This document shows, in pieces, positions 8,710-17,557 of a DNA stretch of 64,000 nucleotides. The stretch is taken from the NCBI GenBank assembly GCA_018114805.1, contig CP073042.1, forward strand, positions 434,001 to 498,000. The letters run 5' to 3'. The notes under the pieces were generated by a model. That model ran no database searches. It saw only the letters and a list, made by a program, of their open reading frames with translations, and was not told the DNA's origin. The position numbers were made by a program, and so were the translations under genes. The stretch's first letter is position 1; the number at the start of each line of letters is the position of its first letter. The DNA comes from Candidatus Streptomyces philanthi (GTDB taxonomy: Bacteria; Actinomycetota; Actinomycetes; Streptomycetales; Streptomycetaceae).

Positions 8710-9624
8710 TCACTCGGCCGTGGGGCGGCCCGGGCGCGGGGTGGGCGTGCTGGCGCGGGCCAGTTCGTGGCTCAGCTCCTCCAGCTCGCTGCCGCCGGCC
8801 ATCTGCCGGGTCAGCTCGTCCAGGGTGATCTCCGCCTTGGCGTGGCTGCCCGCCATCGCGCCCCGCTTGAGGAGGACGAAGCGGTCGCCGACCAGGTACG
8901 CGTGGTGCGGGTTGTGCGTGATGAGGACCACACCGAGGCCGGCGTCGCGGGCCGCGGCGACGTACTTGAGGACGACGCCGGACTGCTTGACGCCGAGCGC
9001 CGCGGTCGGCTCGTCCAGGACGAGGACCTTGGCGCCGAAGTAGACGGCCCGCGCGATCGCCACGCACTGCCGCTCGCCACCGGAGATGGTGCCGATCGGC
9101 TGGTCCACGTCGCGCAGGTCGATACCCATTCGCCGCAGCTCGGTGCGGGTCGTCTCGCGCATGGTCGCGGTATCCAGGCGGCGCAACGGGCCGCGACCCT
9201 TCGTCGGCTCGGAGCCGAGGAAGAAGTTGCGCCACACCGGCATCAGCGGCACCACGGCCAGGTCCTGGTAGACGGTGGCGATGCCCCGGTCGAGCGCCTC
9301 GCGCGGGGAGCCGAGCCGCGCCGTCTGGACGTCGATGCGGAAGGTGCCGGCGTCGTGCTGGTGCAGCCCGGAGATGATCTTGATGAGGGTGGACTTGCCC
9401 GCGCCGTTGTCCCCCAGCACGCAACTGATCTCGCCGGCCCGCACCTCCAGCGAGACGCCCTCCAGCGCCTTGACGTTGCCGTAGTACTTACTGACGTCAC
9501 TCAGCTCGACAAGCGGCGCCTCGGCGCCGGTGGCTGCGCTCGCGCCGGTGCTCGCCGGTCGCGGTGCCGGATTAGCCGGCGCGCCCTCGTCCGGGCCCTG
9601 CGGCTGCTGCTCGCGCTCGCTCAC
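8710..9624 (-). CDS. Sugar ABC transporter ATP-binding protein
   Basis: 304 residues. Walker A is GDNGAGKST near residue 75, the signature is ISGGERQ near 170, and Walker B is [11 protein letters not shown]. It is a single ATPase domain, like FrcA, and not the double-domain form of RbsA or XylG, so a homodimer is expected. The first about 38 residues are a Pro/Ala-rich linker. GTG at 9624 overlaps the permease stop as GTGA, which fixes the start. It energises import of the sugar bound by the lipoprotein two genes upstream. Confidence 0.93.
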   Translation of the reverse strand: MSEREQQPQGPDEGAPANPAPRPASTGASAATGAEAPLVELSDVSKYYGNVKALEGVSLEVRAGEISCVLGDNGAGKSTLIKIISGLHQHDAGTFRIDVQTARLGSPREALDRGIATVYQDLAVVPLMPVWRNFFLGSEPTKGRGPLRRLDTATMRETTRTELRRMGIDLRDVDQPIGTISGGERQCVAIARAVYFGAKVLVLDEPTAALGVKQSGVVLKYVAAARDAGLGVVLITHNPHHAYLVGDRFVLLKRGAMAGSHAKAEITLDELTRQMAGGSELEELSHELARASTPTPRPGRPTAE

Positions 9625-10685
9625 TTGCTCGCCTCCGCCCGCTTGCGCACCCACGCGTTCAGCAGGGTGGCCAGGAGGAGCATCGCGCCGAGGAAGTACT
9701 TGAACCAGTCGGCGTCCCACTGCGCGTACACGATGCCCTTGTTCGTCATGCCGAAGATCAGCGCGCCCACGGCGGCGCCGATCGCCGAGCCGTAGCCGCC
9801 GGTCATCAGGCAGCCGCCGATGACGGCCGCGATGATGTAGAGCAGTTCGTTGCCCACGCCCTCGCCGGACTGCACGGTGTCGAACGAGAACAGCAGGTGC
9901 TGCCCGAGCATCCAGGCGCCGAAGCCGGTGCCCATGTACAGGGCGATCTTGGTGCGGGCGACCGGCACGCCGACCGCGCGGGCCGCGTGCGCGTTGCCGC
10001 CGGCGGCGAAGACCCAGTTGCCGGCCCGGGTGCGCAGCAGGATCCAGGTGGCCAGGGCGACCAGGGCCAGCCACCACACGATGGTGACCTTGATGTTCAC
10101 GTCGCCGATGGTGTGCTGCGAGGCGAAGACCTTACGGGCGGACTCGAAGCCCTCCATGTCCCCGATGGTCTTGGTAGAGACCTTGCCGCTGATCAGCTTG
10201 GTGAAGCCGAGGTTCATGCCGGTCAGCATGAGGAACGTGGCCAGCGTGATGATGAAGCTCGGCAGTCCCATACGGACCAGGACGACGCCGTTGAAGAAGC
10301 CGATCGCCAGGCTCGTCAGCAGGGACACCCCGACGCCGACCCACACGTTGGCCGTCATCTGGTAGCTGAACATGGACGAGACCAGCGCGGAGGTGGTGAC
10401 CGCGACGCCGGTGGAGAGGTCGAACTCGCCGCCGATCATCAGCAGCGCCACCGGCACCGCCATGATGCCGATGGTCGAGGACGCGTACAGCACCGTGGAG
10501 AGGCTGGAGAGCTGGAGGAAGCTGTCGGCGACGACCGAGAAGAAGACGAAGACGGCGACCGCGCCGACCACCGCGCCCAGCTCGGGGCGGCCGAGCAGAC
10601 GGCGGAGCGTGGAGCGGTGCAGCAGCCGTTCGTCTTGTTCTGGCGGGTCGGCCGGGGTCGTGGGACGGGCCAGGGAGCCGCTCAC
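9621..10685 (-). CDS. Sugar ABC transporter permease (ribose/xylose type)
   Basis: 354 residues, about ten hydrophobic segments, BPD_transp_2 family. Typical stretches are [13 protein letters not shown] after the second helix and [16 protein letters not shown] in the cytoplasmic coupling loop. The start GTG at 10685 overlaps the stop of the binding-protein gene by four bases (GTGA), and the stop overlaps the ATPase start the same way, so all three proteins are made in fixed ratio. Intact. Confidence 0.93.
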   Translation of the reverse strand: MSGSLARPTTPADPPEQDERLLHRSTLRRLLGRPELGAVVGAVAVFVFFSVVADSFLQLSSLSTVLYASSTIGIMAVPVALLMIGGEFDLSTGVAVTTSALVSSMFSYQMTANVWVGVGVSLLTSLAIGFFNGVVLVRMGLPSFIITLATFLMLTGMNLGFTKLISGKVSTKTIGDMEGFESARKVFASQHTIGDVNIKVTIVWWLALVALATWILLRTRAGNWVFAAGGNAHAARAVGVPVARTKIALYMGTGFGAWMLGQHLLFSFDTVQSGEGVGNELLYIIAAVIGGCLMTGGYGSAIGAAVGALIFGMTNKGIVYAQWDADWFKYFLGAMLLLATLLNAWVRKRAEASK

Positions 10686-11719
10686 CGGGTGCCCCGATCG
10701 GCGTACTCGGCCAGTTCGTCCGCCTCGTCCTTGGTGACGATCTGCGGGCCGGTCAGCACCGGCTGGCCGCCGCCGAGCACGTCGGCGCTGTACTTGTACA
10801 GCCACAGCAGGTCGACGGCCTGGTAGCCCTGGAGGTAGGGCTGCTGGTCGACCGCGAAGCCGAGGTCGCCGTCGGCCAGCCCCTGGGCGACCTGCTTGCT
10901 GAGGTCGAAGGTGTTGATCTCCGCGTCGCTGCCGGCCTGCTCCTTGGCCTTGACGGCGGTGTCGGCGAAGGGCGCGCCGAGCGTGACGACCGCGTCGTAG
11001 TCACCGGACTGGAGCTTGGCCTCGATGGCGGAGAGGACGTCGGGCATGTTGGTGCCCTCGACGTACAGGTTCTCCAGCTTGCCCTTGAAGGTCTTGCGGG
11101 CGCCGTCGCAGCGCTGCTCGTGGCCGACGTTGCCCTGCTCGTGCAGGACGCACAGGGCCTTCTTCCGACCGCGCTTGGTCAGCTCGTCGCCGACCGCCTC
11201 GCCGGCGATGGTCTCGTCCTGGCCGATGTGGCTGAGGGCGCCGAACGCCTTGGACTCGGCCGATCCGGAGTTCACCGTGATCACCGGGATGCCGGCCTTG
11301 CGGACCTTGGCGACGACGGCCTTCATGGCGTCGGGCTTGGCGAGCGTGACGATGAGCCCGTCGACCTTCTGGTCGATGTAGCTCTGCACCTGCTCGCTCT
11401 GCTGCTGGCCCTCGTCGCTGTGCGCGTAGAGGAGCTTGATGTTGTCCTTGATCGCCGCCTGCTTGGCGCCGCTGCGGACGATGTCCCAGAAGGAGTCCCC
11501 GTCGCCCGAGTGCGTGACCATCGCGACGGTCCAGCGCGGCGTGTCGACCGCCGCGCGCCCGTGTGCGGACTTGGCCGCCCGCTCCTCCGCGCGTTTGCCG
11601 CCCGTACTGCTGCATCCCGCAAGGGTCGCGCCAACCACCGCTGCCAGCACGGCGCTCACGGCGCGTACCCCTGTCCGAACCCTTGCCACGAGGACTTGCC
11701 CTTCTCCACTGGATGTCAC
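10682..11719 (-). CDS. Sugar-binding lipoprotein of ABC transporter
   Basis: 345 residues. A lipoprotein signal ends in LAGC near residue 35; the N-terminus may begin a few codons later. The mature part is a periplasmic-binding fold of the ribose/xylose class: WTVAMVTHSGDGDSFWD, then QVQSYIDQKVDGLIVTL, AGIPVITVNSG and an Asp-rich DYDAVVTLGAPF. It is the first gene of the transporter operon. The substrate cannot be read from sequence, but the nearby KDG kinase and KDPG aldolase suggest a sugar that feeds a sugar-acid pathway. Confidence 0.9.
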   Translation of the reverse strand: MTSSGEGQVLVARVRTGVRAVSAVLAAVVGATLAGCSSTGGKRAEERAAKSAHGRAAVDTPRWTVAMVTHSGDGDSFWDIVRSGAKQAAIKDNIKLLYAHSDEGQQQSEQVQSYIDQKVDGLIVTLAKPDAMKAVVAKVRKAGIPVITVNSGSAESKAFGALSHIGQDETIAGEAVGDELTKRGRKKALCVLHEQGNVGHEQRCDGARKTFKGKLENLYVEGTNMPDVLSAIEAKLQSGDYDAVVTLGAPFADTAVKAKEQAGSDAEINTFDLSKQVAQGLADGDLGFAVDQQPYLQGYQAVDLLWLYKYSADVLGGGQPVLTGPQIVTKDEADELAEYADRGTR

Positions 11720-11936
11720 GGTGCGGCCGGGTACCGTTCACCCGCCCCGGCCGCCCAAGTATCCGTCACCGCTGCTGGGCGCGGCTCCAGCGGGTCCCGC
11801 GTGCGGCGTACGCGCCGCCGCGCCGCCTGGGGCGTGCCGCGACGCGGCCGCCCAGCCTCCCGGTTCCCCCGGCTCCTTCCGGCCGCGTGCGAGCGGTTGG
11901 AGGAGTTGTAGCGGCGCGCGCCAACCACCGTCAATG

Positions 11937-11960
11937 CTTTGTCAGAATGTTCTGACAAAG
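11937..11960. promoter_or_regulatory. 24-bp palindrome, probable GntR operator of the transporter operon
   Basis: CTTTGTCAGAA-TG-TTCTGACAAAG is a perfect 11-bp inverted repeat with two central bases, in the 358-bp gene-free stretch (11720-12077) between the ABC operon and the GntR gene. Its TTGTC/GACAA arms recur in the shorter palindrome before the GntR gene. It lies about 220 bp before the lipoprotein start, so the promoter may be distant or the leader long. Confidence 0.65.
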
Positions 11961-12077
11961 GGATCTTCACCGGACCAGTCCGCGCCCGGGCGCGGCGGGT
12001 CAGCATACGCGGTACGGCCGGCCGGACGACACCCGGGACGGACCGGACGAACCCGGCCCGGGGCGCGGGAGGCCGAC

Positions 12078-12859
12078 TCAGGGACGGACCAGGAGCTGGA
12101 ACTCGAAGGCGTAGCGCGAGGCGCGGTAGGTGTGCGAGCCGAACTCGATCGCGCGCCCGGTGTCGTCGAAGGTGGTCCGTTCCATGGTGAGCAGCGGCGC
12201 GCCCGCGGACTCGGCGAGCCGCTCCGCCTCCTCGGCGGTGGCCGCGCGGGCGCCGACCGTCTGCCGGGCGCTGTGCAGCGTGATGCCGGCCCCGCGCAGC
12301 AGCCGGTAGAGCCCGGTCTCCTCCAGCGCCGCGCTCTCCAGCGGCAGCAGCCCGCTCGGCAGGTGGTTGCGCAGGTGGGCCATGGGTTCGCCGTGTGCAA
12401 GGCGCAGCCGCTCCACCAGCACCACGTCCGCCCCCTCGGAGACGCCGAGGGCGCCGCGGCGACCTGGGCGGTGGCGGGCTGGACGGCGTGCCGCAGGACC
12501 CGGGTGGCGGGCCGCTGGCCCGCGGCCGCCAGGTCGTCGTAGAGGCTGCTCAGCTCCAGCGGGCGCTTGACCTGGCTGTGCACGACCTGGGTGGCCACGC
12601 CACGGCGGCGCACCAGGAGTCCCTTGTCGACCAGCGACTGGATGGCCTGGCGCACCGTGGGGCGGGAGAGGCCGAGCCGGCCGGCGAGGTCGATCTCGTT
12701 GCCCAGCAGGCTGCCCGGCGCGAGTTCGCCCTGCTCGATGGCGGCCTCAAGCTGCTGGGCCAACTGGAAGTACAGCGGGACCGGACTGCCACGGTCCACG
12801 CTGAACTGGACGGCCGCCGCGGAACGCAGCCCGCCCGATGCGTCTCCTTGCTTCGCCAC
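12078..12859 (-). CDS. GntR family transcriptional regulator (HutC type), frameshifted
   Basis: About 260 residues. The N-terminal winged helix is clear: VPLYFQLAQQLEAAI, LAGRLGLSRPTVRQAIQSL and GLLVRRRGVATQV. The C-terminal UTRA ligand domain follows: VVLVERLRLAHGEPMAHLRN, then TMERTTFDDTGRAIEFGSH. One frameshift near 12455 (GCCGCGGCGCC region) separates the halves. GTG at 12859 is the likely start. UTRA domains bind small metabolites such as sugar phosphates; its place beside the transporter and KDG genes makes it their likely regulator. Confidence 0.88.
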
Positions 12860-12908
12860 GGGCCGGGGGTATCCGCACCGCAAGTTGACGGAAAGTCGTG
12901 AAGTCCGA

Positions 12909-12920
12909 TTGTCCGGACAA
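12909..12920. promoter_or_regulatory. Palindrome upstream of the GntR gene, probable autoregulatory site
   Basis: TTGTCCGGACAA is a perfect 12-bp palindrome about 50 bp before the GntR start, in the 300-bp gap 12860-13159. It shares TTGTC/GACAA half-sites with the 24-bp palindrome at 11937-11960 but with different spacing. Confidence 0.55.
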
Positions 12921-13159
12921 AGTGCGATCCGGCGAGGTGGGCGCGCCGGGGCCGCGCCGCGCGCCCCCGGCGACGGGTGAGTGCCGGCGTGCGCGCGCCG
13001 GACGCGGCCCCGGCGACGGGCGTACGCCACCCCGGGCGGAGGAGGCGCGGCCCGCCGTGCGGCCACGGGGAGACGGAGCCGGGCCGCGCGCCCGGGCCGC
13101 CGCCGCGCGCGAGTACGGGTCTCACCGGCCCGAGGTCGGCCCGAGGCCGAACCGCGGGA

Positions 13160-13786
13160 TCACTCCCGCGCGTCCGCCAGCCGTGCCAGCAGGTCGGCGG
13201 CCCGCTTGGCCACCACGTCGCGGTCGCCCTGGGCCAGCGCCGTGCCCATGCCGACGGCCACCGCGCCGGCGGCGATCCACTCCGGGGCGTCGTCCAGGGT
13301 CACCCCGCCGGTGGGCAGCACCGGCGCCTGCGGCAGCGCGGCGCACACGTACTTCAGCCAGCGCGGCCCGTACGCCGAGGCGGGGAAGAGCTTGAGCGCG
13401 TCCGCGCCCAGCTCCAGCGCGCGCACCATCTCGGTGGGCGTGGCGACGCCGGGGAAGACGGGCAGCCCGTAGCGGTGGCCGGTGCGGATGACCTCGGCGT
13501 CGAGGCTCGGTGAGACCAGGTAGGTGGCCCCCGCCTCCACGGCCATCCGCGCCGCCTGGGCGTCCAGCACAGTGCCCGCGCCGATCACCGCGTCGGCGCC
13601 CACCTCGCGGGTGAGGGTGGTGATGGCCTCCAGCGCGAAGGGCGTGGTCAGTGAGATCTCCATGCTGGTGATGCCGGCCGAGAGGAGCATGTCGGCCGTC
13701 GCCGCGGCCTGGTCGTAGCTCTCGGTACGGATGATGACGAAGACCCGCTGTTCGAGCGCGGCCCGGGTGATCTCCCAGCGGTACAC
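13160..13786 (-). CDS. eda: 2-keto-3-deoxy-6-phosphogluconate aldolase
   Basis: 208 residues, the usual size. It splits KDPG into pyruvate and glyceraldehyde-3-phosphate (class I aldolase, Schiff base). Key parts are GITSMEISLTTPFA with the catalytic Glu, VIGAGTVLD, FPGVATPTE, and ADALKLFPASAYG with the Schiff-base Lys. PVLPTGGV forms the phosphate site. Intact. Downstream of the KDG kinase gene on the same strand, it completes the two-step conversion of KDG to central metabolites. Confidence 0.93.
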   Translation of the reverse strand: MYRWEITRAALEQRVFVIIRTESYDQAAATADMLLSAGITSMEISLTTPFALEAITTLTREVGADAVIGAGTVLDAQAARMAVEAGATYLVSPSLDAEVIRTGHRYGLPVFPGVATPTEMVRALELGADALKLFPASAYGPRWLKYVCAALPQAPVLPTGGVTLDDAPEWIAAGAVAVGMGTALAQGDRDVVAKRAADLLARLADARE

Positions 13787-14227
13787 GGCAGTTCGCCGCC
13801 CTTCTTCACGTGCGGTCGGGTGAGCACAGAGACAGGGGACAGCATGCGGGGGGTGGCGGCAACGGGTACGGACGGCGGGCGGGGCGGTGGCGCGGGGCGC
13901 CGTGGTGGGGCCGGGTGCGGGAGCTTCGGACGGGCCACAGGGGCCGGGCCGGGGAGCGCGTCGCCGTCGGCGGCGGTACGCCGGTCGCGGAGATCTCGCA
14001 TCGTCCTGCGCCGGTCTTGTGTCCCGCTGGCGGGACCATGGTGCGACGGGCGGACCCGGTACGTACCCACTCGCTCGCCCGTGGGCACGACACGAGGCAC
14101 CAACGAACCCAACGTGCGAGGAACGGTGATCGTTCGCAAGTGGCGCGGCGCGTTCTTCCGCGAGCGGCGCGGCGCGTTCTCCGCCCGCCGCGCCCGCCGC
14201 GACCTCGCGAAGGCCCGCGCGGGGTGG
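13787..14227. repeat. Spacer with a 15-bp direct repeat between the KDG kinase and aldolase genes
   Basis: There is no supported gene in these 441 bp. GGCGCGGCGCGTTCT occurs at 14142-14156 and again at 14166-14180. The spacer is unusually long for two genes of one pathway and could hold a separate promoter for the aldolase. Confidence 0.4.
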
Positions 14228-15206
14228 TCAACGGTGCACGGCGTCGGTCCACTCCGTGTAGGCCGCCAGCGCCCGGTCCCGCACGGCCGGGCTCGGCAGC
14301 CCGGCCGTGTCCGTCGGGGACTGGATGGCCAGCGCCGCGACGCAGGCAGCCTCCGCGAGCGCCGCCTGCTCGGGCAGGTCGCGCAGCCAGCCGGAGAGGT
14401 ACCCGGCGGCGAAGGCGTCGCCCGCGCCGACCGGGTCCACCACCGGGACCGCGAACGGGCTCTGGTCCCAGCGGCCGGCACCGGTGTACGCGGTCGCCGA
14501 GTGGTCCGCACGCTTGATCACGACCGCGCGCACCCTCCTTGACCAGGTCGGCGACGGCCTCGTCGGCCGGCCGCGCGGTCAGCAGCTCCAGCTCGTCCGC
14601 GCCTGCGAGGAGCAGGTCGGCGTCGGCCAGCAGGGGCCCCACGATCTGCGCCCACTGGGCGGCGCCGCCGAGCTTGCGACGCACGTTGGGGTCGAAGGAG
14701 ACCAGCGCACCCGCCGCCCGGGCCAGTTCGATCAGGCGCCGGGTGGCGTCGGCCGCGGTCGGCGAGAGCATCGGCGTGATGCCCGACAGGTGCAGCAGCC
14801 GGACCCCGTCGAGCGCGGCGGGCGGTATGTGCGCCGGCTCCAGGTGCGAGGCGGCCGAACCCGCGCGGAAGTACTGCACGTCGATGGCGCGGGAGGGGTG
14901 ACAGTCCCGCAGCAGCAGGCCAGTGGGCGCCTGTTCGTCCACGCCCACCTGGCTGACGTCCACACCATCCGCCCGCAGTTCGCCGAGGACGGCGGCGCCG
15001 GGCGCGTCCGCCCCGAGGCGGCCCAGCCAGCGCACGCGGTGCCCGAGCCGGGCGAGGCCGACCGCCGCGTTGGACTCGGCCCCCGCGATGGAGCGACGGA
15101 AGTGGGTCACCCGGTCCAGCGGTACGCCGGGCTCGGCCAGCATCAGCAGCATGGCCTCACCGCACGTGACCACCTCAGGGCCGGACGTCCCCGGGCCATA
15201 TGTCAC
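14228..15206 (-). CDS. kdgK: 2-keto-3-deoxygluconate kinase (PfkB family), frameshifted
   Basis: About 325 residues in two frames. The N-terminal part shows the PfkB start VVTCGEAMLLMLAEPG, then AESNAAVGLARLGHRVRW and FDPNVRRKL. A frameshift near 14528 (base missing in GCGCGCGG) leads to the C-terminal part with VDPVGAGDAFAAGYL, the PfkB signature carrying the catalytic Asp and anion hole. KDG kinase phosphorylates KDG to KDPG, the substrate of the aldolase encoded downstream. GAGGAGG before the GTG at 15206 supports the start. Confidence 0.87.
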
Positions 15207-15975
15207 CGATGCCTCCTCTTTACGTCCTTCCGCCTCCTCGAACGTTTTTCTACCGAAACGCTATCGGTTGGCACTGGCATCCGAGCCCGCGGGGGTGCAC
15301 TCGGCTCGATCGGGAGCATTCACCTGCGCCCTATACCCCCATCGTCCGCCCCACTCACCCCGCGCGCCCCGCCGCCACCGTGGTCGCGGGGCCCGATCAC
15401 CCGCCGTGGCCCGGACCTTGGGCGGCGACAGCCGGGTGACGCGGCCGACGCGACCGACGGACGAGGCCGCCGACGGACGAGCGCCGGCGCCCGCCGACCG
15501 GACTGTTCGGCGGCGAGGGCGAGGGCGGGGCGGGATGGGGCCGGCGCCGAGCCGGCGGAAGCACGACGGGTGCCTCGCGCACGGGAGGTCGCGCCCCGAG
15601 AACGGGGACGCCCACGCCGGGTACCCCGTACGGGCGGTGCGCGCCGACACGGCGACCGGGGGCGCTGAGCGATCCGAGGGTGCGGGAGGAGTCGCCGTAC
15701 GGGGCCGCCGACGGCCCTCGACGCCCGGCGGTGGGCGACCGGCGCGCGGGCGCTGGACCACGGAGTGACGGCGGCCGGCCCGGACACCCGTCTGTCCGGC
15801 TGCGACCACAACCGGTCGGCCACCGACGATCCGTCGGCCGCACCCGACGCCGTGCGGGAGACCGGGTACGCGGGGCGGCTCCACCGGGGGTGCACGCGAG
15901 AAGCGGCGGTCGGGGGTGGGGGCGCCGACCGCCGCTTCGGGCACGGGCCCGCTGACTCGCGGGCCGCTGGCCGCG
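15207..15975. other. Long intergenic region, with a terminator hairpin at its right end
   Basis: About 770 bp without a convincing gene: frames on both strands are open only because of GC bias, and their products are Arg/Pro-rich and unlike known proteins. GAAGCGGCGGTCGG (15900-15913) pairs perfectly with CCGACCGCCGCTTC (15925-15938), a 14-bp stem just past the RNase stop that probably ends its transcript. Confidence 0.55.
15243..15268. promoter_or_regulatory. Overlapping inverted repeats upstream of kdgK
   Basis: CGTTT (15243-15247) pairs with AAACG (15256-15260), and ACCGA (15252-15256) with TCGGT (15264-15268). The two overlapping repeats stand 37-62 bp before the kdgK start, a typical repressor position. 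The regulator is unknown; the sequence does not match the TTGTC/GACAA palindromes near the GntR gene. Confidence 0.4.
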
Positions 15976-16404
15976 TCAGCAGCCGTAGTCGACCAGGTCG
16001 AAGGACCGGTAGTGGTGGGCGGTGTAGTAGTCCTCCTGGTGGCTGTCACCCGTCACGATGCGGCGGGCGCCACGGTCGGACGAGCCAGGGGTCTTGACGG
16101 TGTACTCGTGGTAGTAGGCCCGCGGGTGCTGGGGCAGCAGCCCCTCGCGGTTCTGGAAGACGGTGCCGTCCTGCGGGTAGGAGTACGGGCCGCCCTTGTC
16201 GATCAGGCGCAGGGTGTCGTGGGCCTGCGAGGGCAGGTCCGAGTAGCAGATGTCGCCGACGGCGAGGCGGGAGAAGGTCGCCGACGCGGCGGGGGACGCG
16301 GTGTCGACTGCCGGGGTGGCCGCGACGGCCGGGCCACCGATGAGAAGGGTCGTGGCGAGGGCGCCGAGAGCGCCGATGCGCGCGATGCGTGGGGGAATCC
16401 TCAT
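15976..16404 (-). CDS. Secreted guanyl-specific ribonuclease, RNase Sa family
   Basis: 142 residues: signal peptide of about 30 residues ending near AVAA, a short spacer, then a mature domain very like RNase Sa/Sa2. Visible catalytic parts are VFQNREGLLP, YYHEYTVKTPG (catalytic Glu), RGARRIVTGD (Arg) and EDYYTAHHYRSFDLVD (catalytic His). Two Cys, in DICYSDL and at the C-terminus, match the single conserved disulfide. It cleaves RNA after G outside the cell. No barstar-like inhibitor gene is adjacent. Intact. Confidence 0.92.
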   Translation of the reverse strand: MRIPPRIARIGALGALATTLLIGGPAVAATPAVDTASPAASATFSRLAVGDICYSDLPSQAHDTLRLIDKGGPYSYPQDGTVFQNREGLLPQHPRAYYHEYTVKTPGSSDRGARRIVTGDSHQEDYYTAHHYRSFDLVDYGC

Positions 16405-16544
16405 GGAGCTAGCATGACGCGCGTAGACCGTGACATGCCAACGACAACTGGGCGATGTTTCGCAGGATTTCACGGGACCCGCGCGGGGCCTCCCACCGGA
16501 GTCGCGTTTTTGCCCCTGAGGCACGGCCGGGCTATACCGGACGT

Positions 16545-17177
16545 ATGACCACGCCTGCCGACGAGTCCGTCGCGGAGCTGCCGTCGGTCGCGCCCCGGCT
16601 GCGCGACCTGCGACGACGCTCCGGGCTGACGTTGGAGTCGGCCGCCCAGCACGCCGGCCTGTCCCCCGCCCACCTGTCGCGGCTGGAGACCGGACGCCGC
16701 CAGCCCTCGCTGCCGATGCTGCTCGCGCTGGCCCGCACGTATGGCATCACGGTATCCGACCTGCTCGGCGAGGTCCCGGCGGAGCAGGACCCGATCGTGC
16801 GGGCCGACCGGATGGAGGCGTCGCCCGCGGGTGGCTGGACGTACTGGCGCGCGGGCGGCTCGGGCCGGGCGATGCAGGCGCAGCGCGTACACGTCCCGTA
16901 CGGCGGGGCCCAGGACGAGCTGGTGCGGGCGCACCCCGGCGAGGAGTCGCTCTACGTGCTGCGGGGCCCGCTGCGGCTCGCGCTGGGCGACGCCGTGCAC
17001 CGGCTCGACGCCGGCGACGCGGCCCACTTCGACTCGATCACCCCGCACCGCATCTCCGCCGAGTCGCACGGCGGTGCGGAGCTGCTGTTCGTCCACACCC
17101 TGCTGCAGAGCGGCGGCGCCGAGCTGTGTCTGGGAGACCGCGCCCACCGCGCCACCGGAAGGACTGGTCGAGCATGA
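16545..17177 (+). CDS. XRE family regulator with C-terminal cupin
   Basis: 210 residues. The HTH at about 20-70 reads LRDLRRRSGLTLESAAQHAG, then LSPAHLSRLETGRRQPSL. The cupin domain at 110-200 includes HPGEESLYVLRGPLRLALGD and DSITPHRISAE. Such proteins sense a small molecule through the cupin and bind DNA through the HTH. TATACC ends six bases before the ATG and there is no good ribosome site, so a leaderless mRNA is possible. Its stop overlaps the next gene as ATGA. Confidence 0.9.
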   Translation: MTTPADESVAELPSVAPRLRDLRRRSGLTLESAAQHAGLSPAHLSRLETGRRQPSLPMLLALARTYGITVSDLLGEVPAEQDPIVRADRMEASPAGGWTYWRAGGSGRAMQAQRVHVPYGGAQDELVRAHPGEESLYVLRGPLRLALGDAVHRLDAGDAAHFDSITPHRISAESHGGAELLFVHTLLQSGGAELCLGDRAHRATGRTGRA

Positions 17178-17482
17178 GCGACCGTACGCCGCACGCCGAG
17201 GACCCGAGGTCAGCGCGGCCGCCCACGGACCTCCCGGCCGGGGCCGCCGCACCCGAGGCCGGCGCCGTGAGCGGGCCCGACGGCGCGGCGGCCGGCGCGC
17301 CCGCACCCGCGCGGCCCGACCCCGTCGAGCCCGGCCCGGCGGCGGGGGCGGACCGCGCGGCCATGAACGAGGAGGACCGCGCGTCCTGGGGGCTCACCAT
17401 CCGCGTCACCTTCTACCTGGTGGGCGTGCACATCTTCGCGGCCTTCCTTTTCCTCCTCCTCTTCCACCTGGGCGCGAAGTAG
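17174..17482 (+). CDS. Small membrane protein, DUF6126
   Basis: 102 residues. The first 65 are a Pro/Ala-rich disordered stretch; then [20 protein letters not shown] leads into one strongly hydrophobic C-terminal helix ending LFHLGAK. This tail identifies the DUF6126 family. It overlaps the XRE-cupin regulator by four bases (ATGA), a pairing I recall from other streptomycetes. The function is unknown; a membrane partner or target of the regulator is an inference. Confidence 0.82.
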   Translation: MSDRTPHAEDPRSARPPTDLPAGAAAPEAGAVSGPDGAAAGAPAPARPDPVEPGPAAGADRAAMNEEDRASWGLTIRVTFYLVGVHIFAAFLFLLLFHLGAK

Positions 17483-17487
17483 CCGCC

Positions 17488-17518
17488 CGCGAGGCGGGCG
17501 CGGTGCGAGCGCCTCGCG
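17488..17518. terminator. Bidirectional terminator
   Basis: CGCGAGGCG (17488-17496) pairs perfectly with CGCCTCGCG (17510-17518) between two convergent genes (DUF6126 and allantoinase), right after the DUF6126 stop. Confidence 0.65.
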
Positions 17519-17557
17519 CGGCGGCGCGGGGAGCGGCCAGCGGGTCGCCGGGAGCGG

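Noticed and set aside
15207..15975. Several 150-280 codon open frames on both strands
   Set aside because: They overlap one another, are Arg/Pro/Gly-rich, and exist because GC-rich DNA has few stop codons.
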